In this document: positions 42,548 through 51,891 of the stretch, piece by piece
Position numbering within the stretch: position 1 is the first letter of the stretch
How the letters are laid out: each line of letters opens with the position of its first letter
Origin: an uncultured Alphaproteobacteria bacterium
Lineage (GTDB): Bacteria > Pseudomonadota > Alphaproteobacteria > Puniceispirillales > UBA1172
Direction of reading: 5' to 3'
NCBI GenBank assembly: GCA_937952245.1
Contig: CALFYS010000117.1
Span: 39,321-103,320 of the forward strand
Length of the DNA stretch: 64,000 nt
Position numbers and translations under genes: made by a program
The notes under the pieces: generated by a model
What the model was told of the DNA's origin: nothing
Seen by the model: only the letters and a program-made list of their open reading frames with translations
The model's database searches: none

Positions 42548-44101
42548 TTAATCCAAGAAAATCTGATGATGGTCTCTGATCCATTGGTCAGCGGTGCTGG
42601 ACAAGTAATCCGGATGATGATTGCCCAGAATATCGCGGGCTTTCTCCCTTGCCTGCGCCCAAGCATCTTTCGCCCCAAGCAGTGCCCAAGTATCAGGGTC
42701 ATTGCGATCAGCAATCTCAGGGTAATAATAATCCCGCACCATGGCGTTGATGGTGTTATCGCCACCCAAGAAATGCCCTTCGCCGTAAACCGCCTCTTTG
42801 ATGGCATCAATATTCAAGGTTTCATCATTGATCTCAACGCCTTTGATGGCGCGGTGGACATGGCTTAACATTTCATTATCCAAGACGAAGGCTTCAAAAG
42901 ACGCGCCCAAAAGGCTGGCCATCATGCCGGAGGATTCATAGACCATATTCGCCCCCGCCAGACCAGCGGATAAGGCGGCGAGTGCCTTTTCCATCCCCAT
43001 CTGGGCATCCACCGCTTTGGCATCAGCCATAGAGGAAGCCACGCCGCCGGGCAAATCAAAGTAATTGGCAATCTGGCCAGAGGCGGCATTCATCACCGAG
43101 ATTTCACCACCGCCGCCACAAAATGCCCCCGTGCGGAGGTCAATCACCAAAGGCCAGTTGGAAAAAATCATGGGGTAGCCCGGGGCAATAACATTGACCA
43201 ACATTAAACCCGCCAGCGTTTCGGCGGTGGTTTGCGCCAACATTCCCGCCAAAGGCGCGGGCGATGTCGCGCCGGATTGGGCAGCGATAATTGAGTTAAT
43301 CGGAACGCCATGTTCAACACAAGCATAGGTGACATCCACCGCGTCTTCCCCATAGCGCATCGGCGAGATGACCGGGCTGATATGGGCTTTGCAGAACGGT
43401 CTTTTGCGATATTCACCCTCGCCGCCTAGGGCTTGGTCAAACATCGCGATAATCGGGGCGACATTTTCAGCCACCGTAAAGCTGGTGCCGACGTGCTTTG
43501 TGGTGCCGCGCAATAACGCGTAAGCGGTGTTAATATCAAGGTCACGAATATCAGGAACGTCAGTGGCGACACAACAACGGGTGAACCAGCTGACGTTTTC
43601 AAGCGTATCAATCAGGCGGGTGAAATCATAAAGATCACGCAAGGTCGAAGGCCGATAGATGCCGCTGTCAATATCAAGCGTCTGAACCGCCGCCCCGCCT
43701 GTGCCGAAAAAGACACGATCACCGCCGATTTCAAGATCATGTTTCGGGTCACGGCCATGCAACACAAATTGCCGTGCCGCGCCATCAATTACATCTTCGA
43801 CCATGGCACGCGAATAACACAGCCGTCCTTTGTCATTGAGATAAGCGCCTTTTGATAGGGCTAAATCTTGAAAGCGTTTTGGGACATCCCCCATGCCCAA
43901 TTCGGCCAGAAGCTGAAAGGCGGTATCGGTGATTTTTTTCAGCCCAGCATCATCAAGGGGTTTATACGCCCCGCCTCTTTGCCCCGGCGGACAAGGGTTG
44001 GGCATCTCCCCCGGGGTGGTGCGCAATTGCACTCGGGCTGAGCGCCCGCCGCTTCGGGTGTTTCGGGGTTTTGATGGGCGTTTTTCGGGTGAAATGCTCA
44101 T
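42548..44101 (-). CDS. Trimethylamine methyltransferase (MttB) family protein, non-pyrrolysine (2)
   Basis: A 517-residue paralogue of the MttB-family protein at 18235, with the same basic N-terminal tail (RSGGRSARVQLR), the GGAYKPLDDAGLKKI start of the domain, RVFFGTGGAAVQTLDI, TTKHVGTSFTVAENVAP, AQSGATSPAPLAGMLAQ and a GHFLGGDNTINAMVRDYYYPEI C-terminal motif. There is no in-frame amber codon, hence no pyrrolysine. It would demethylate a quaternary or tertiary amine, normally to a corrinoid protein, but no such gene is near. The MlrC-type gene lies upstream on the same strand with a 100-bp gap, and an FAD/GcvT protein is divergent beyond it, repeating the association seen in module I. Confidence 0.86.
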   Translation of the reverse strand: MSISPEKRPSKPRNTRSGGRSARVQLRTTPGEMPNPCPPGQRGGAYKPLDDAGLKKITDTAFQLLAELGMGDVPKRFQDLALSKGAYLNDKGRLCYSRAMVEDVIDGAARQFVLHGRDPKHDLEIGGDRVFFGTGGAAVQTLDIDSGIYRPSTLRDLYDFTRLIDTLENVSWFTRCCVATDVPDIRDLDINTAYALLRGTTKHVGTSFTVAENVAPIIAMFDQALGGEGEYRKRPFCKAHISPVISPMRYGEDAVDVTYACVEHGVPINSIIAAQSGATSPAPLAGMLAQTTAETLAGLMLVNVIAPGYPMIFSNWPLVIDLRTGAFCGGGGEISVMNAASGQIANYFDLPGGVASSMADAKAVDAQMGMEKALAALSAGLAGANMVYESSGMMASLLGASFEAFVLDNEMLSHVHRAIKGVEINDETLNIDAIKEAVYGEGHFLGGDNTINAMVRDYYYPEIADRNDPDTWALLGAKDAWAQAREKARDILGNHHPDYLSSTADQWIRDHHQIFLD

Positions 44102-44201
44102 GGATTAACCTATTCGTCACTGCCCAAAAACTATGGCTTAGCATGAAGACTTTCGCAAGGTGGTCTATGAAAAAGATGCACGCTTTTAGGCGGGTGCGAA
44201 T

Positions 44202-45722
44202 TTAAGGAATAAAGGACGGTCCATTGGCGCCGAGACGGACACCTTTGCGGAGATGTTGAAACGGCGTATCGGCCAAACGGCAGGGGGTTAATCCATTGGC
44301 GGCGGCGTTGATCACAAAGGGGGCAATCGGATCAAAATCCGCCCTGTAATGCACGGTGCTTTTCACCACGATGATCCCCGCCTGTGATGGGTCTTGCCCA
44401 AGATGGGTGAAAATCGCTTGATCAAGGCATTGGCACCGTTGGCTTGATATTGCAATTTTAATGTCATGGCCATGGGGTTTGATCAGCGCCGATAGACCCG
44501 CGTCCGCATGAAACCCGCGATACATTTCGCCGCTGAAGGCAAATTGCCCATCGCTTAAAGCAAGGATTTCAAACCGGTGATGCAAAGGCGGATCCCCATC
44601 AAAGGCTTTTCCGCCCAGTGATGTTTCGATGATGCCGCCAACACCAGAGTGATGCGCCATCTCCGCAACCTCAGGGTCATTCATCATGCCGAGGATGACG
44701 TTTTCGGCACCTGAGGCCATCAGCGCGTGGAGAATCCCTGTTGTGTCCGATGAGCTGCCCGCGCCGGCGTTGTCTTCAACATCGGCAATGATCACCGGCG
44801 TGTTGGTGGCGGCATGGCTTGAGATGGCGCGGGATACAGCCTCTTCAGGCGTGAATAAATGGGATTGAAAGCCGCGTTCCGCATCCAAGAGCGATTGGAA
44901 CATCGCGTCCGCCATGCTTTCGGCTTGATCACGGCTTGCGGCTTGCGCCAAGACAGCAGGGCCAGCATCCGCAATATCAGCGGCGGGGAAGCCTGTTGCC
45001 AATTCACACCATGATGCGGGGGCGTCATCATGTGTTGCCAAATCCTGATAAAGACTGACCATAGGTTCTGCCCCTGAAAATTGATCGGGAAGCGCGATTA
45101 GATAGGGCGATTGCCGCCACGCCAAATATCGTTTTTGTCCGGCCAGCAATGGTTTTAACGCTTCAAAAGCACGTCCGCCTGTTTGCGCCATATCAAGATG
45201 GGGATAAGACCGGAAAATCGTGATGCTGGAGGCGTGATCAACCATGGCTTGTGTCAGATTGGCGTGGGAATCAAGGCTGATGCTGATGGGAAGATCATTA
45301 CCGATAATCTGGCGGATGCGGCGGAGCAATTCGCCTTCGCCATCATCAAAATCTTCGGTCACCATCGCGCCATGCAGATCAAGGTAAATGCCATCAAGTT
45401 GAGGGGTGTTGGTGATGCCATCCGTGATGATCCCTGCAATTTTTTCATAGGCATGGCGGGTGACATGGGCGCTGGGTTCAGCCGCGCACCAAATGATGGG
45501 GATCAATTCAACTGATGGGTCTTGGCTGGCGGCGGCAACAAATCCGGCCAAGGGAAGGGTTGTGCCTTTCGTACCTTTCAGAACGTCTTGGCCAAGCAAT
45601 AACCCGGGCCATGAATCCGCCATGACAAAGTCATCAAACTCTGCTTTTGTCGCGCCGAATGTATTGGTTTCATGCTGGAATCCAGCAATCAGAATTTTCT
45701 TTGGTGGCGATGCTGATTTCAT
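44202..45722 (-). CDS. MlrC-like M81 family metallopeptidase
   Basis: A 506-residue protein of the microcystinase C (MlrC) family. The N-terminal DUF1485 domain begins KKILIAGFQHETNTFGATKAEFDDF; metal-binding candidates are His in FQHETNTF, DLHGAMV and SISLDSHANLT. The MlrC C-terminal domain includes VIIADVEDNAGAGSSSDTTG and VVKSTVHYRADFDPIA. MlrC cleaves linear microcystin peptides with zinc, but most family members occur in bacteria that never meet microcystin, and their substrates are unknown. Sitting next to an MttB homologue, a Dpp-like importer and an FAD/GcvT enzyme, it may hydrolyse an amide bond in the imported compound (inference). It is divergent from the 45809 gene. Confidence 0.87.
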   Translation of the reverse strand: MKSASPPKKILIAGFQHETNTFGATKAEFDDFVMADSWPGLLLGQDVLKGTKGTTLPLAGFVAAASQDPSVELIPIIWCAAEPSAHVTRHAYEKIAGIITDGITNTPQLDGIYLDLHGAMVTEDFDDGEGELLRRIRQIIGNDLPISISLDSHANLTQAMVDHASSITIFRSYPHLDMAQTGGRAFEALKPLLAGQKRYLAWRQSPYLIALPDQFSGAEPMVSLYQDLATHDDAPASWCELATGFPAADIADAGPAVLAQAASRDQAESMADAMFQSLLDAERGFQSHLFTPEEAVSRAISSHAATNTPVIIADVEDNAGAGSSSDTTGILHALMASGAENVILGMMNDPEVAEMAHHSGVGGIIETSLGGKAFDGDPPLHHRFEILALSDGQFAFSGEMYRGFHADAGLSALIKPHGHDIKIAISSQRCQCLDQAIFTHLGQDPSQAGIIVVKSTVHYRADFDPIAPFVINAAANGLTPCRLADTPFQHLRKGVRLGANGPSFIP

Positions 45723-45808
45723 GTTTGTGATCCGTGATAACCTATGATTAATATGAAGGACGAAGAATAAAGCATCAACACAACATCATATTTTTTTGGG
45801 GATGAAAA

Positions 45809-48232
45809 ATGCGGAAACAAGCACGAGTTGTTGTAATCGGTGGCGGTATCGCGGGGTGTTCAACGCTCTACCATTTGACCCAAGAAGGGTGGACTGATGT
45901 GATGTTGGTGGAACGTGATGAGCTGACCTCAGGGTCAACCTGGCACGCCGCGGCGCAAGTCACCCAATTTGGCGGTAATCAGACCTTTGTGGCGTTGAAG
46001 CGTCATTCCATCAATCTTTATCGTGAACTGGCGGCTGATCCTGAATTTCCGATTAATTATCACATCACGGGCGGGATGCGGCTGGGCTATACCGACCGGC
46101 AGATGGATATTTATAAGCATTATATCGCCATGGCCAAAGGTGTTGGGGTGGATTTTGAGCTGATTGACGGTGAAGAAGCCGCCCGCCGCCATCCGTTGAT
46201 GAAAGGCCAAGGGATTAAATGCGCTTGGTGGGATCCATTGGATGGCGATATTGACCCCAGCCAGTTGACCCAAGCGCTTGCCCGCCGCGCCCGTCAAGCG
46301 GGGGCGGAAGTCTCCCGTTTTAACCCGGTGGAAGCCTTGACCCAGAAACCCAATGGCGAATGGATTGTCCATACTAAAAACGGCGACATCACCGCTGAAA
46401 TTATCGTCAACGCCACGGGTTATCGCGTCAATGAAGTGGGCAGTATGATGGGGGTGGAACATCCGGTCATTTCAATGGAGCATATGTATTTCCTGACCGA
46501 TCCGATTAAAGAATTGGAAGAGATGGATGAGCGGGTGCCGATTATCCGTGACCCCGGGGATGATTTCTATTCACGGCAGGAAAAGAAAGGCCTGTTGGTG
46601 GGGGTTTATGAACAAGGCTGTAAGACATTTGGCATGGATGGCATCGACCCTGATTTCACCATGGCGCTTTGCCCGAATGATCTGGATCGCTGTCTTGATA
46701 ACATGGAGCGGATTTTTGAACGCCTGCCGGCCTTGACGGAAACAGGTATTCACACCGTGGTCAATGGCCCGATCACCTATTCCGCTGATGGCATGCCATT
46801 GGTGGGACCCATCCCCGGGCTGACCAACGCTTACGCTTGCCTTGGTTTGCGGGCAGGGATTGGTGAAGGCGGCGGTCATGGTAAGATTTTGGCGGAAACA
46901 ATTGTCCATGGCGAAAGCGAATGGGACGCGTGGTTCCTTGACCCGCGCCGCTTTACCCAACACGCCAACACGCGCTTTACCATGCTGAAGTCGATCGAAG
47001 ATTATCAGATGGAATTCCATTACCATGAACCCCATGAATACAGGCCAGCAGGGCGGTTGGCGCGCACCACGCCGCTGTATCCGGTGTTAAAAGACATGGG
47101 GGCGGAGTTCGGTGTTGTGAACGGATGGGAACGCGCCCTGTGCTTCCCGCCTGAAGGGTTCCATGATGAGCCGGGCTACCGATTTAACGCTGATCGTGAA
47201 GCGGTGATTAAAGCCGAAGTTGAGGCGGTTGCCCATGGCGTTGGCTTGATGGAAGTGTCGGGCTTCAGCCGTTTCAAATTAACCGGAGACGGTGTTGTTG
47301 ATGCCGTGGATGGTTTGATCGCTGGGCGGATGCCGAAAAATGGCAAGGTGAGTTTGAGCTATCTGTTGACCGAAAAAGGCAATATCTTGAGCGAAGCCAC
47401 GCTCGCGCGGCTCAATGATCAAGAGATTTGGTATGGCGCGGCGGCGGCGGCGGAATGGCATGACCGCGATTGGTTGCAACACCATTTGCCGCAAGAGATT
47501 ACCATCGAAAATATGTCTCAATCGCATACGGTGTTGGTGATCGCCGGGCCGAAATCCCGTGCTGTCTTGGAACAGGCCGCTGGCCATGAAGATTGGTCCA
47601 ATGAAGGCTTCCCGATTATGGGGGTCAAACCTGTGGTCATTGGCCATGCTGAAGCCATGGCCATGCGGATCAGTTATTCCGGAGAGATGGCGTGGGAATT
47701 GCATATCCCTAATGAACAATTATACCTGATGTGGACGACATTAATGACCGCGGGGCAGGATTTTGGCATCAAGCCTTTTGGTCTTTATGCCACGGAATCG
47801 ATGCGGCTTGAAAAAGGCTATCGCCATTGGAAGGCTGATTTGATGGTGGAATTTAACCCTGCTGAATCCGCCCTTGATCGTTTCTATAAAAGGGATAAGG
47901 AAAACTACCTCGGCAAAGAAGGTTTTGAAAAGCAACTCCAGCAAGGTTTGCGGAAACGGTTTGTCACCATGGTGGTTGACGCGGATCATGCCCCCGCCCA
48001 TGCCGGTGACCCTATCCATCACCAAGGGCGACAAATTGGCAGTGTGACATCCGGCGGCTATGGCCATAGGGTAGGGGCGAATATCGCTTACGGATTTATT
48101 GAGCCTGACATTGCTGATGACGCTGAATTATCCATCGGGATTTTGGCCGAAGATTGCCCTGCTAAGATCACGGTGGAAGCGCTTTATGATCCGCTGAATA
48201 AAAAGGTTAAAGGTGATCCTCAATCTGCTTAA
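45809..48232 (+). CDS. FAD-dependent oxidoreductase-GcvT fusion, dimethylglycine/sarcosine dehydrogenase-like (C)
   Basis: An 807-residue third copy of the FAD/GcvT type. The FAD motif is VVVIGGGIAGCSTLYHL; SGSTWHAAAQ holds the candidate covalent-FAD His46, although the following Gly of the usual WHAAG is Ala. WWDPLDGDIDPSQLTQAL links it to copy A rather than B. The GcvT half has VGLMEVSGFSRFKLTGDG, MRISYSGEMAWELHIP and YATESMRLEKGYRHWKADL. It likely removes N-methyl groups onto tetrahydrofolate. Regulation may come from the 86-bp divergent region shared with the MlrC gene. Substrate unknown; context with MttB (2) suggests a product of that enzyme. Confidence 0.88.
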   Translation: MRKQARVVVIGGGIAGCSTLYHLTQEGWTDVMLVERDELTSGSTWHAAAQVTQFGGNQTFVALKRHSINLYRELAADPEFPINYHITGGMRLGYTDRQMDIYKHYIAMAKGVGVDFELIDGEEAARRHPLMKGQGIKCAWWDPLDGDIDPSQLTQALARRARQAGAEVSRFNPVEALTQKPNGEWIVHTKNGDITAEIIVNATGYRVNEVGSMMGVEHPVISMEHMYFLTDPIKELEEMDERVPIIRDPGDDFYSRQEKKGLLVGVYEQGCKTFGMDGIDPDFTMALCPNDLDRCLDNMERIFERLPALTETGIHTVVNGPITYSADGMPLVGPIPGLTNAYACLGLRAGIGEGGGHGKILAETIVHGESEWDAWFLDPRRFTQHANTRFTMLKSIEDYQMEFHYHEPHEYRPAGRLARTTPLYPVLKDMGAEFGVVNGWERALCFPPEGFHDEPGYRFNADREAVIKAEVEAVAHGVGLMEVSGFSRFKLTGDGVVDAVDGLIAGRMPKNGKVSLSYLLTEKGNILSEATLARLNDQEIWYGAAAAAEWHDRDWLQHHLPQEITIENMSQSHTVLVIAGPKSRAVLEQAAGHEDWSNEGFPIMGVKPVVIGHAEAMAMRISYSGEMAWELHIPNEQLYLMWTTLMTAGQDFGIKPFGLYATESMRLEKGYRHWKADLMVEFNPAESALDRFYKRDKENYLGKEGFEKQLQQGLRKRFVTMVVDADHAPAHAGDPIHHQGRQIGSVTSGGYGHRVGANIAYGFIEPDIADDAELSIGILAEDCPAKITVEALYDPLNKKVKGDPQSA

Positions 48233-48302
48233 ACGGCCTTAATTGGGATTGGCTCAATGATGGGCGGCTGTTCAGGGGAGATTGAGGTTTCAGAATCAGA
48301 AA

Positions 48303-49010
48303 ATGGATTTGATTGATTTTTTTAATCTCGCCATCAATGCCATCATCAGTGGTGAGCATGACCTTTTTGAAGTGGTCAACCTTTCCCTTTACGTCAGTTG
48401 TTCGGCGGTGGTGATCGCCAGCCTGATCGGCGTGCCTTTGGGGGGGTATCTGGCAACCTCACGGTTCAAGGGGCGGTCTGCTGTTATTATTCTGGTCAAC
48501 GCGTTGATGGGCTTGCCGCCGGTGGTGGTGGGGCTGATGATTTATTTGCTGCTGTCGCGTTCGGGCCCATTTGGTGTTTTTGGCCTGCTTTATACCCCCA
48601 CGGCCATGATCATTGCCCAAGCGGTGTTGATCACGCCGATTATCACCGCTTTAACGCGCCAGACGGTTGAACATCTTTCCCGTGATTATGATCAGCAATT
48701 GCAGCTCTTTGGCATTTCCCCCATGAAGCGGATGATGACATTGATTGTTGATGGCAGGTTTGAATTGGTGACCGCGGTGCTGGCTGGTCTGGGGCGCGCT
48801 ATGGCTGAAGTGGGGGCGGTGATGATTGTCGGCGGCAATATCGACCATTTCACCCGGGTGATGACCACCACCATCACGCTGGAGACATCGCGGGGGAATT
48901 TGGCCTTGGCCTTGGCCTTGGGGATGATTTTGATCGTCATGACCATCTTGATTAACGCCGCCATGGCAGGGCTGCGCTGGTGGGGAGAAAAGCGATATGG
49001 CCATGGTTGA
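48303..49010 (+). CDS. tupB: Tungstate-type ABC transporter permease
   Basis: A 235-residue permease with about five transmembrane helices. The pattern is TupB-like: VVNLSLYVSCSAVVIASLIGVPLGGYLA, VNALMGLPPVVVGLMIYLLLSRSGPFG, AEVGAVMIVGGNIDHFTRVMTTTI and LETSRGNLALALALG. TupABC imports tungstate for molybdo/tungsto-enzymes; some relatives take molybdate. The ATG at 48303 has a weak ribosome binding site; a TTG at 48282 in the same frame is the alternative. It overlaps tupC by 14 bp. No tupA binding-protein gene is beside it. Confidence 0.83.
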   Translation: MDLIDFFNLAINAIISGEHDLFEVVNLSLYVSCSAVVIASLIGVPLGGYLATSRFKGRSAVIILVNALMGLPPVVVGLMIYLLLSRSGPFGVFGLLYTPTAMIIAQAVLITPIITALTRQTVEHLSRDYDQQLQLFGISPMKRMMTLIVDGRFELVTAVLAGLGRAMAEVGAVMIVGGNIDHFTRVMTTTITLETSRGNLALALALGMILIVMTILINAAMAGLRWWGEKRYGHG

Positions 49011-49674
49011 TCAACGTTATATCACCGCGTCCCTTGAAGACGCTTCAGTGTCCATCGCCGGAAAACAGGTGCTGAAAAACATCAGCATGACGGTTGATCA
49101 GGCTGAAATTGTTGTGGTGCTGGGTGAAAATGGCGCGGGGAAAAGCTCTCTGCTTTCGGCCATGGCGGGGTTATTGCCGCTTGATCAAGGCAAACGCCGC
49201 TTAACCGAAGCCGATGGCCAAGATGCCGCCATCACCCGCGTGGGGTATGTCTTGCAAAAGCCTGTTTTGTTCCGCCGCAGTATCGCGGGCAATATCGACT
49301 ATGCCATGGACGCGGCGGGGATTGACCAAAGGCTTTGGCCTGAATATCGCCGTGATGTGCTGAACCTGATGAACATCACCCAAGATGAACGCCGTTCGGC
49401 CTTTCATCTTTCCCAAGGCGAGCGGCAACGGCTGGCCGTGGCGCGGGTATTGGCCATGAAGCCCGGGATTTTAATGTTGGATGAAGCCAGCAATTCGCTT
49501 GATAAAACCACGGTGTCTTTATTGGAAAGCCATGTCAGGCATCTGGCCGACCAAGGCATGCCGGTGATTTGGGTCACCCATAGCCTTGAACAAGCCCGCC
49601 GCATCGCCGACCGGATTATTACAATTCATGACGGTGAGATTACCAAAGATTGTAGGGTTGAGGCGTTTTTTTGA
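48997..49674 (+). CDS. tupC: Tungstate-type ABC transporter, ATP-binding protein
   Basis: A 225-residue ABC ATPase: Walker A GENGAGKSS, Q-loop VGYVLQKPVLFRRSIAGNIDYAM, signature HLSQGERQRLAVARVLA, Walker B ILMLDEASNSLD and H-loop VIWVTHSLEQAR. LQKPVLFRRSI is typical for the TupC/PstB-like branch. It begins within the end of tupB (14-bp overlap) and ends directly against the convergent UspA gene. Together with TupB it should import tungstate or molybdate; the SoeA molybdoenzyme in this window could be a user, though no direct link is visible. Confidence 0.83.
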   Translation: MAMVDQRYITASLEDASVSIAGKQVLKNISMTVDQAEIVVVLGENGAGKSSLLSAMAGLLPLDQGKRRLTEADGQDAAITRVGYVLQKPVLFRRSIAGNIDYAMDAAGIDQRLWPEYRRDVLNLMNITQDERRSAFHLSQGERQRLAVARVLAMKPGILMLDEASNSLDKTTVSLLESHVRHLADQGMPVIWVTHSLEQARRIADRIITIHDGEITKDCRVEAFF

Positions 49675-50163
49675 TCAGGTGATGTGATCAATATCATCAT
49701 CAGAAAGATTGCCCGGGACAATCGTGATCGGCACACGGCAGATCGACGCGCCTTTTGTCGTCATGTAATTGATCAAAGGCCCTGAATTTTCACCATCGGT
49801 GCTGGCGCCAAGAATCAACATGGTGATCTCACTGGCTTCGTTGATCAGATTGATCAATTCCACTTTTGGGTCGCCCTCCCGCAGATAGACCGCGGGGGTT
49901 TTGCCGGTGAGTTCATGGACATATTCGCTGTTCACCCGCAATAAATCTTCGGCTTCGGTGCGGGCTTCTTCGCGCATCAATTCACCCACGCCGGCCCAAT
50001 GCTGAAATTCTGCAGGGGGGATGCAATACATCAAAGCAATGTGACCATCAATGCTGGCGGCACGTTGGCAAGCGTAATAAAGCGCTTGATGCAGTTCTTC
50101 ACTGTCATCAATAACGACAAGAAAAACACGAGGTGCTGATGCTTTTGTCTGCTTTTTAGCCAT
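49675..50163 (-). CDS. Universal stress protein (UspA family)
   Basis: A 162-residue protein with one UspA domain: VFLVVIDDSEELHQALYYACQRAASIDGHIALMYCI at the N-terminus and ITMLILGASTDGENSGPLINYMTTKGASICRVPITIVPG at the C-terminus. The GASxxG-9x-G(S/T) ATP-binding motif is only partly kept, so nucleotide binding is uncertain. Such proteins respond to starvation or redox stress. It lies downstream of TIGR02186 and TauE/SafE genes on the same strand with a 67-bp gap. Confidence 0.87.
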   Translation of the reverse strand: MAKKQTKASAPRVFLVVIDDSEELHQALYYACQRAASIDGHIALMYCIPPAEFQHWAGVGELMREEARTEAEDLLRVNSEYVHELTGKTPAVYLREGDPKVELINLINEASEITMLILGASTDGENSGPLINYMTTKGASICRVPITIVPGNLSDDDIDHIT

Positions 50164-50230
50164 TGATGTATCCCCTTGGGTTTCTTTTGTGATTATTTTT
50201 ATTTGCTATGGCAAGCCTAAGGCTAATTGT

Positions 50231-50980
50231 TTACTTGCGGAAGGCAACCGCCGCCAACCAGCCGCTCGCGACTGCAAATATAATAGCAAATATACCATAA
50301 AACGCCGCATATTCATGCGCGATGCGATAAATTTCTGCGCTTAAGCCTGTTTTAACAACATTGAGGGTTGAGCTGTTTTCTTCAACCACCGCGCCATCAC
50401 GGAAATGAAGCACACGGACATTGTAATCACCGGGCATAATATTGGCTGGAATTTCAATATCAGCACGGAATAAAACATCGCTGATGACTTCAACCTCACC
50501 GGTGCGATTGCTCCACAAGCCGGTCTTTTGCATATTGCGGACTAAGGCGTCTTTCCATTCGGCTTCGGGGGCATCGTCAATGCTGCTGTCCCGTGCCAGA
50601 CGGAAAGGGATATGGTCAAACCCCAATTTATTGATCTTCAGCGTGTTCTCGCTTGAAATGACATCCAGCGGTTTTGTCGTCAGGATATGATAAAAACTTG
50701 GCAAGCCCACGACTTCAGCATTTTCTGTGTTAAGCCAAATGCCCGCAACATTGGATTTGCGGCGGATGGCGATGTTCTTCGACGGGCCTGTCACGATAAT
50801 GGCAATATCATCAACACTGGCACGGTCAAGCGCGCCAAAGAGCAACAATTCAGCGCCATTAAAGCCGGTGGTGATCTGAACTTCTTTTTGGTCAAGGTCA
50901 GCGACAAGACGGTTTTGCGCGTGGCCCAAGGATGCGCTTAAAAACAAAACCAAAAGACTGGAGAAAAGAATACGGATCAT
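50231..50980 (-). CDS. TIGR02186 family exported membrane-anchored protein
   Basis: A 249-residue protein with a Sec signal peptide (IRILFSSLLVLFLSASLGHAQ, cleavage near residue 21), a periplasmic domain (QNRLVADLDQKEVQITTGFNGAELLLFGA is characteristic of TIGR02186), and a C-terminal transmembrane helix (YGIFAIIFAVASGWLAAVAF). The family has no assigned function but is repeatedly encoded beside TauE/SafE permeases, as here, where its ATG overlaps the permease stop by 4 bp. A role in helping or gating the permease is a reasonable inference. Confidence 0.85.
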   Translation of the reverse strand: MIRILFSSLLVLFLSASLGHAQNRLVADLDQKEVQITTGFNGAELLLFGALDRASVDDIAIIVTGPSKNIAIRRKSNVAGIWLNTENAEVVGLPSFYHILTTKPLDVISSENTLKINKLGFDHIPFRLARDSSIDDAPEAEWKDALVRNMQKTGLWSNRTGEVEVISDVLFRADIEIPANIMPGDYNVRVLHFRDGAVVEENSSTLNVVKTGLSAEIYRIAHEYAAFYGIFAIIFAVASGWLAAVAFRK

Positions 50981-51891
50981 CTGAGGAACTCCACAGAGAA
51001 GAAATCCTCAGGGGTGATGACAACATCAAAAACAAGTTTTGCGCAAACGCCAAGCACCAGCAGTGCTAAGAGCCCGCGCAATTGTTCGCCCTTTAATTTC
51101 GCGCCAATCCGTGTTCCGAATTGCGCCCCTACAACAGCACCAAAGAGCAAAAGCCCCGCCAGCATAATATCAACGGTTTGGGTTTGTACCGATTGCAGGA
51201 ATGTCACGTTGGCGGTGACAAAAATGATCTGGAATAAAGACGTGCCGACAACAACAGAGGTGGGCATCCCTAAAAGATAGATCATGGCTGGCACCATAAT
51301 AAAGCCGCCGCCGACACCCATGATGGCCGAAAGAACGCCAACAATCGCGCCAACACCAAAAGGCAATAATGCGGAGATATAAAGCTTTGATTTGCGGAAC
51401 CGCATTTTAAAGGGCAGGCCATGAAGCCAATTGTGCTGATGCAATTTCCCGCGCCGCGCCCCGGTTTGGCGTGACCGCATGATCGCGCGCATGCTTTCGA
51501 TTAGCATCAATGTGCCGATGATGCCCAAGAACAGAATGAAACTTAATTTAATGACAACTTCGATCTGGCCCAATTGGCGGAGCAAGGCGAATAACCACAC
51601 GCCGATGGTTGAACCTGTTAAACCGCCGGCCAATAAAACCAAGCCCATTTTGATGTCAACATTGCCCCGCCGGAAATGCGCCAAGACACCGGAAACGGAG
51701 GAGGCAACAATCTGATTGGCTTCGGTGCCAACAGCAACAGGGGCAGGAACGCCAAGGAAAATCAACAGCGGGGTCATCAAAAACCCGCCACCGACGCCAA
51801 AAATACCGGATAATAAACCCACCGCGCCGCCAAGGCCGATGATGGTAAAGATGTTCATCGACAATTCAGCAATGGGAAGATAAACGTACAT
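50977..51891 (-). CDS. Sulfite exporter TauE/SafE (TSUP) family permease
   Basis: A 304-residue inner-membrane protein with about eight transmembrane helices in two repeats marked by the glycine-rich motifs LLSGIFGVGGGFLMTPLLI and GVLSAIMGVGGGFIMVPAMI. The family moves sulfite, sulfoacetate and other organosulfur or thiol compounds. With taurine and sulfite-oxidising genes 20-30 kb away, a sulfite exporter would be a sensible companion, but TSUP members have diverse substrates. A shorter start at residue 12 (MNIFTIIGLGG) is possible. It is translationally coupled to the TIGR02186 gene. Confidence 0.85.
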   Translation of the reverse strand: MYVYLPIAELSMNIFTIIGLGGAVGLLSGIFGVGGGFLMTPLLIFLGVPAPVAVGTEANQIVASSVSGVLAHFRRGNVDIKMGLVLLAGGLTGSTIGVWLFALLRQLGQIEVVIKLSFILFLGIIGTLMLIESMRAIMRSRQTGARRGKLHQHNWLHGLPFKMRFRKSKLYISALLPFGVGAIVGVLSAIMGVGGGFIMVPAMIYLLGMPTSVVVGTSLFQIIFVTANVTFLQSVQTQTVDIMLAGLLLFGAVVGAQFGTRIGAKLKGEQLRGLLALLVLGVCAKLVFDVVITPEDFFSVEFLR

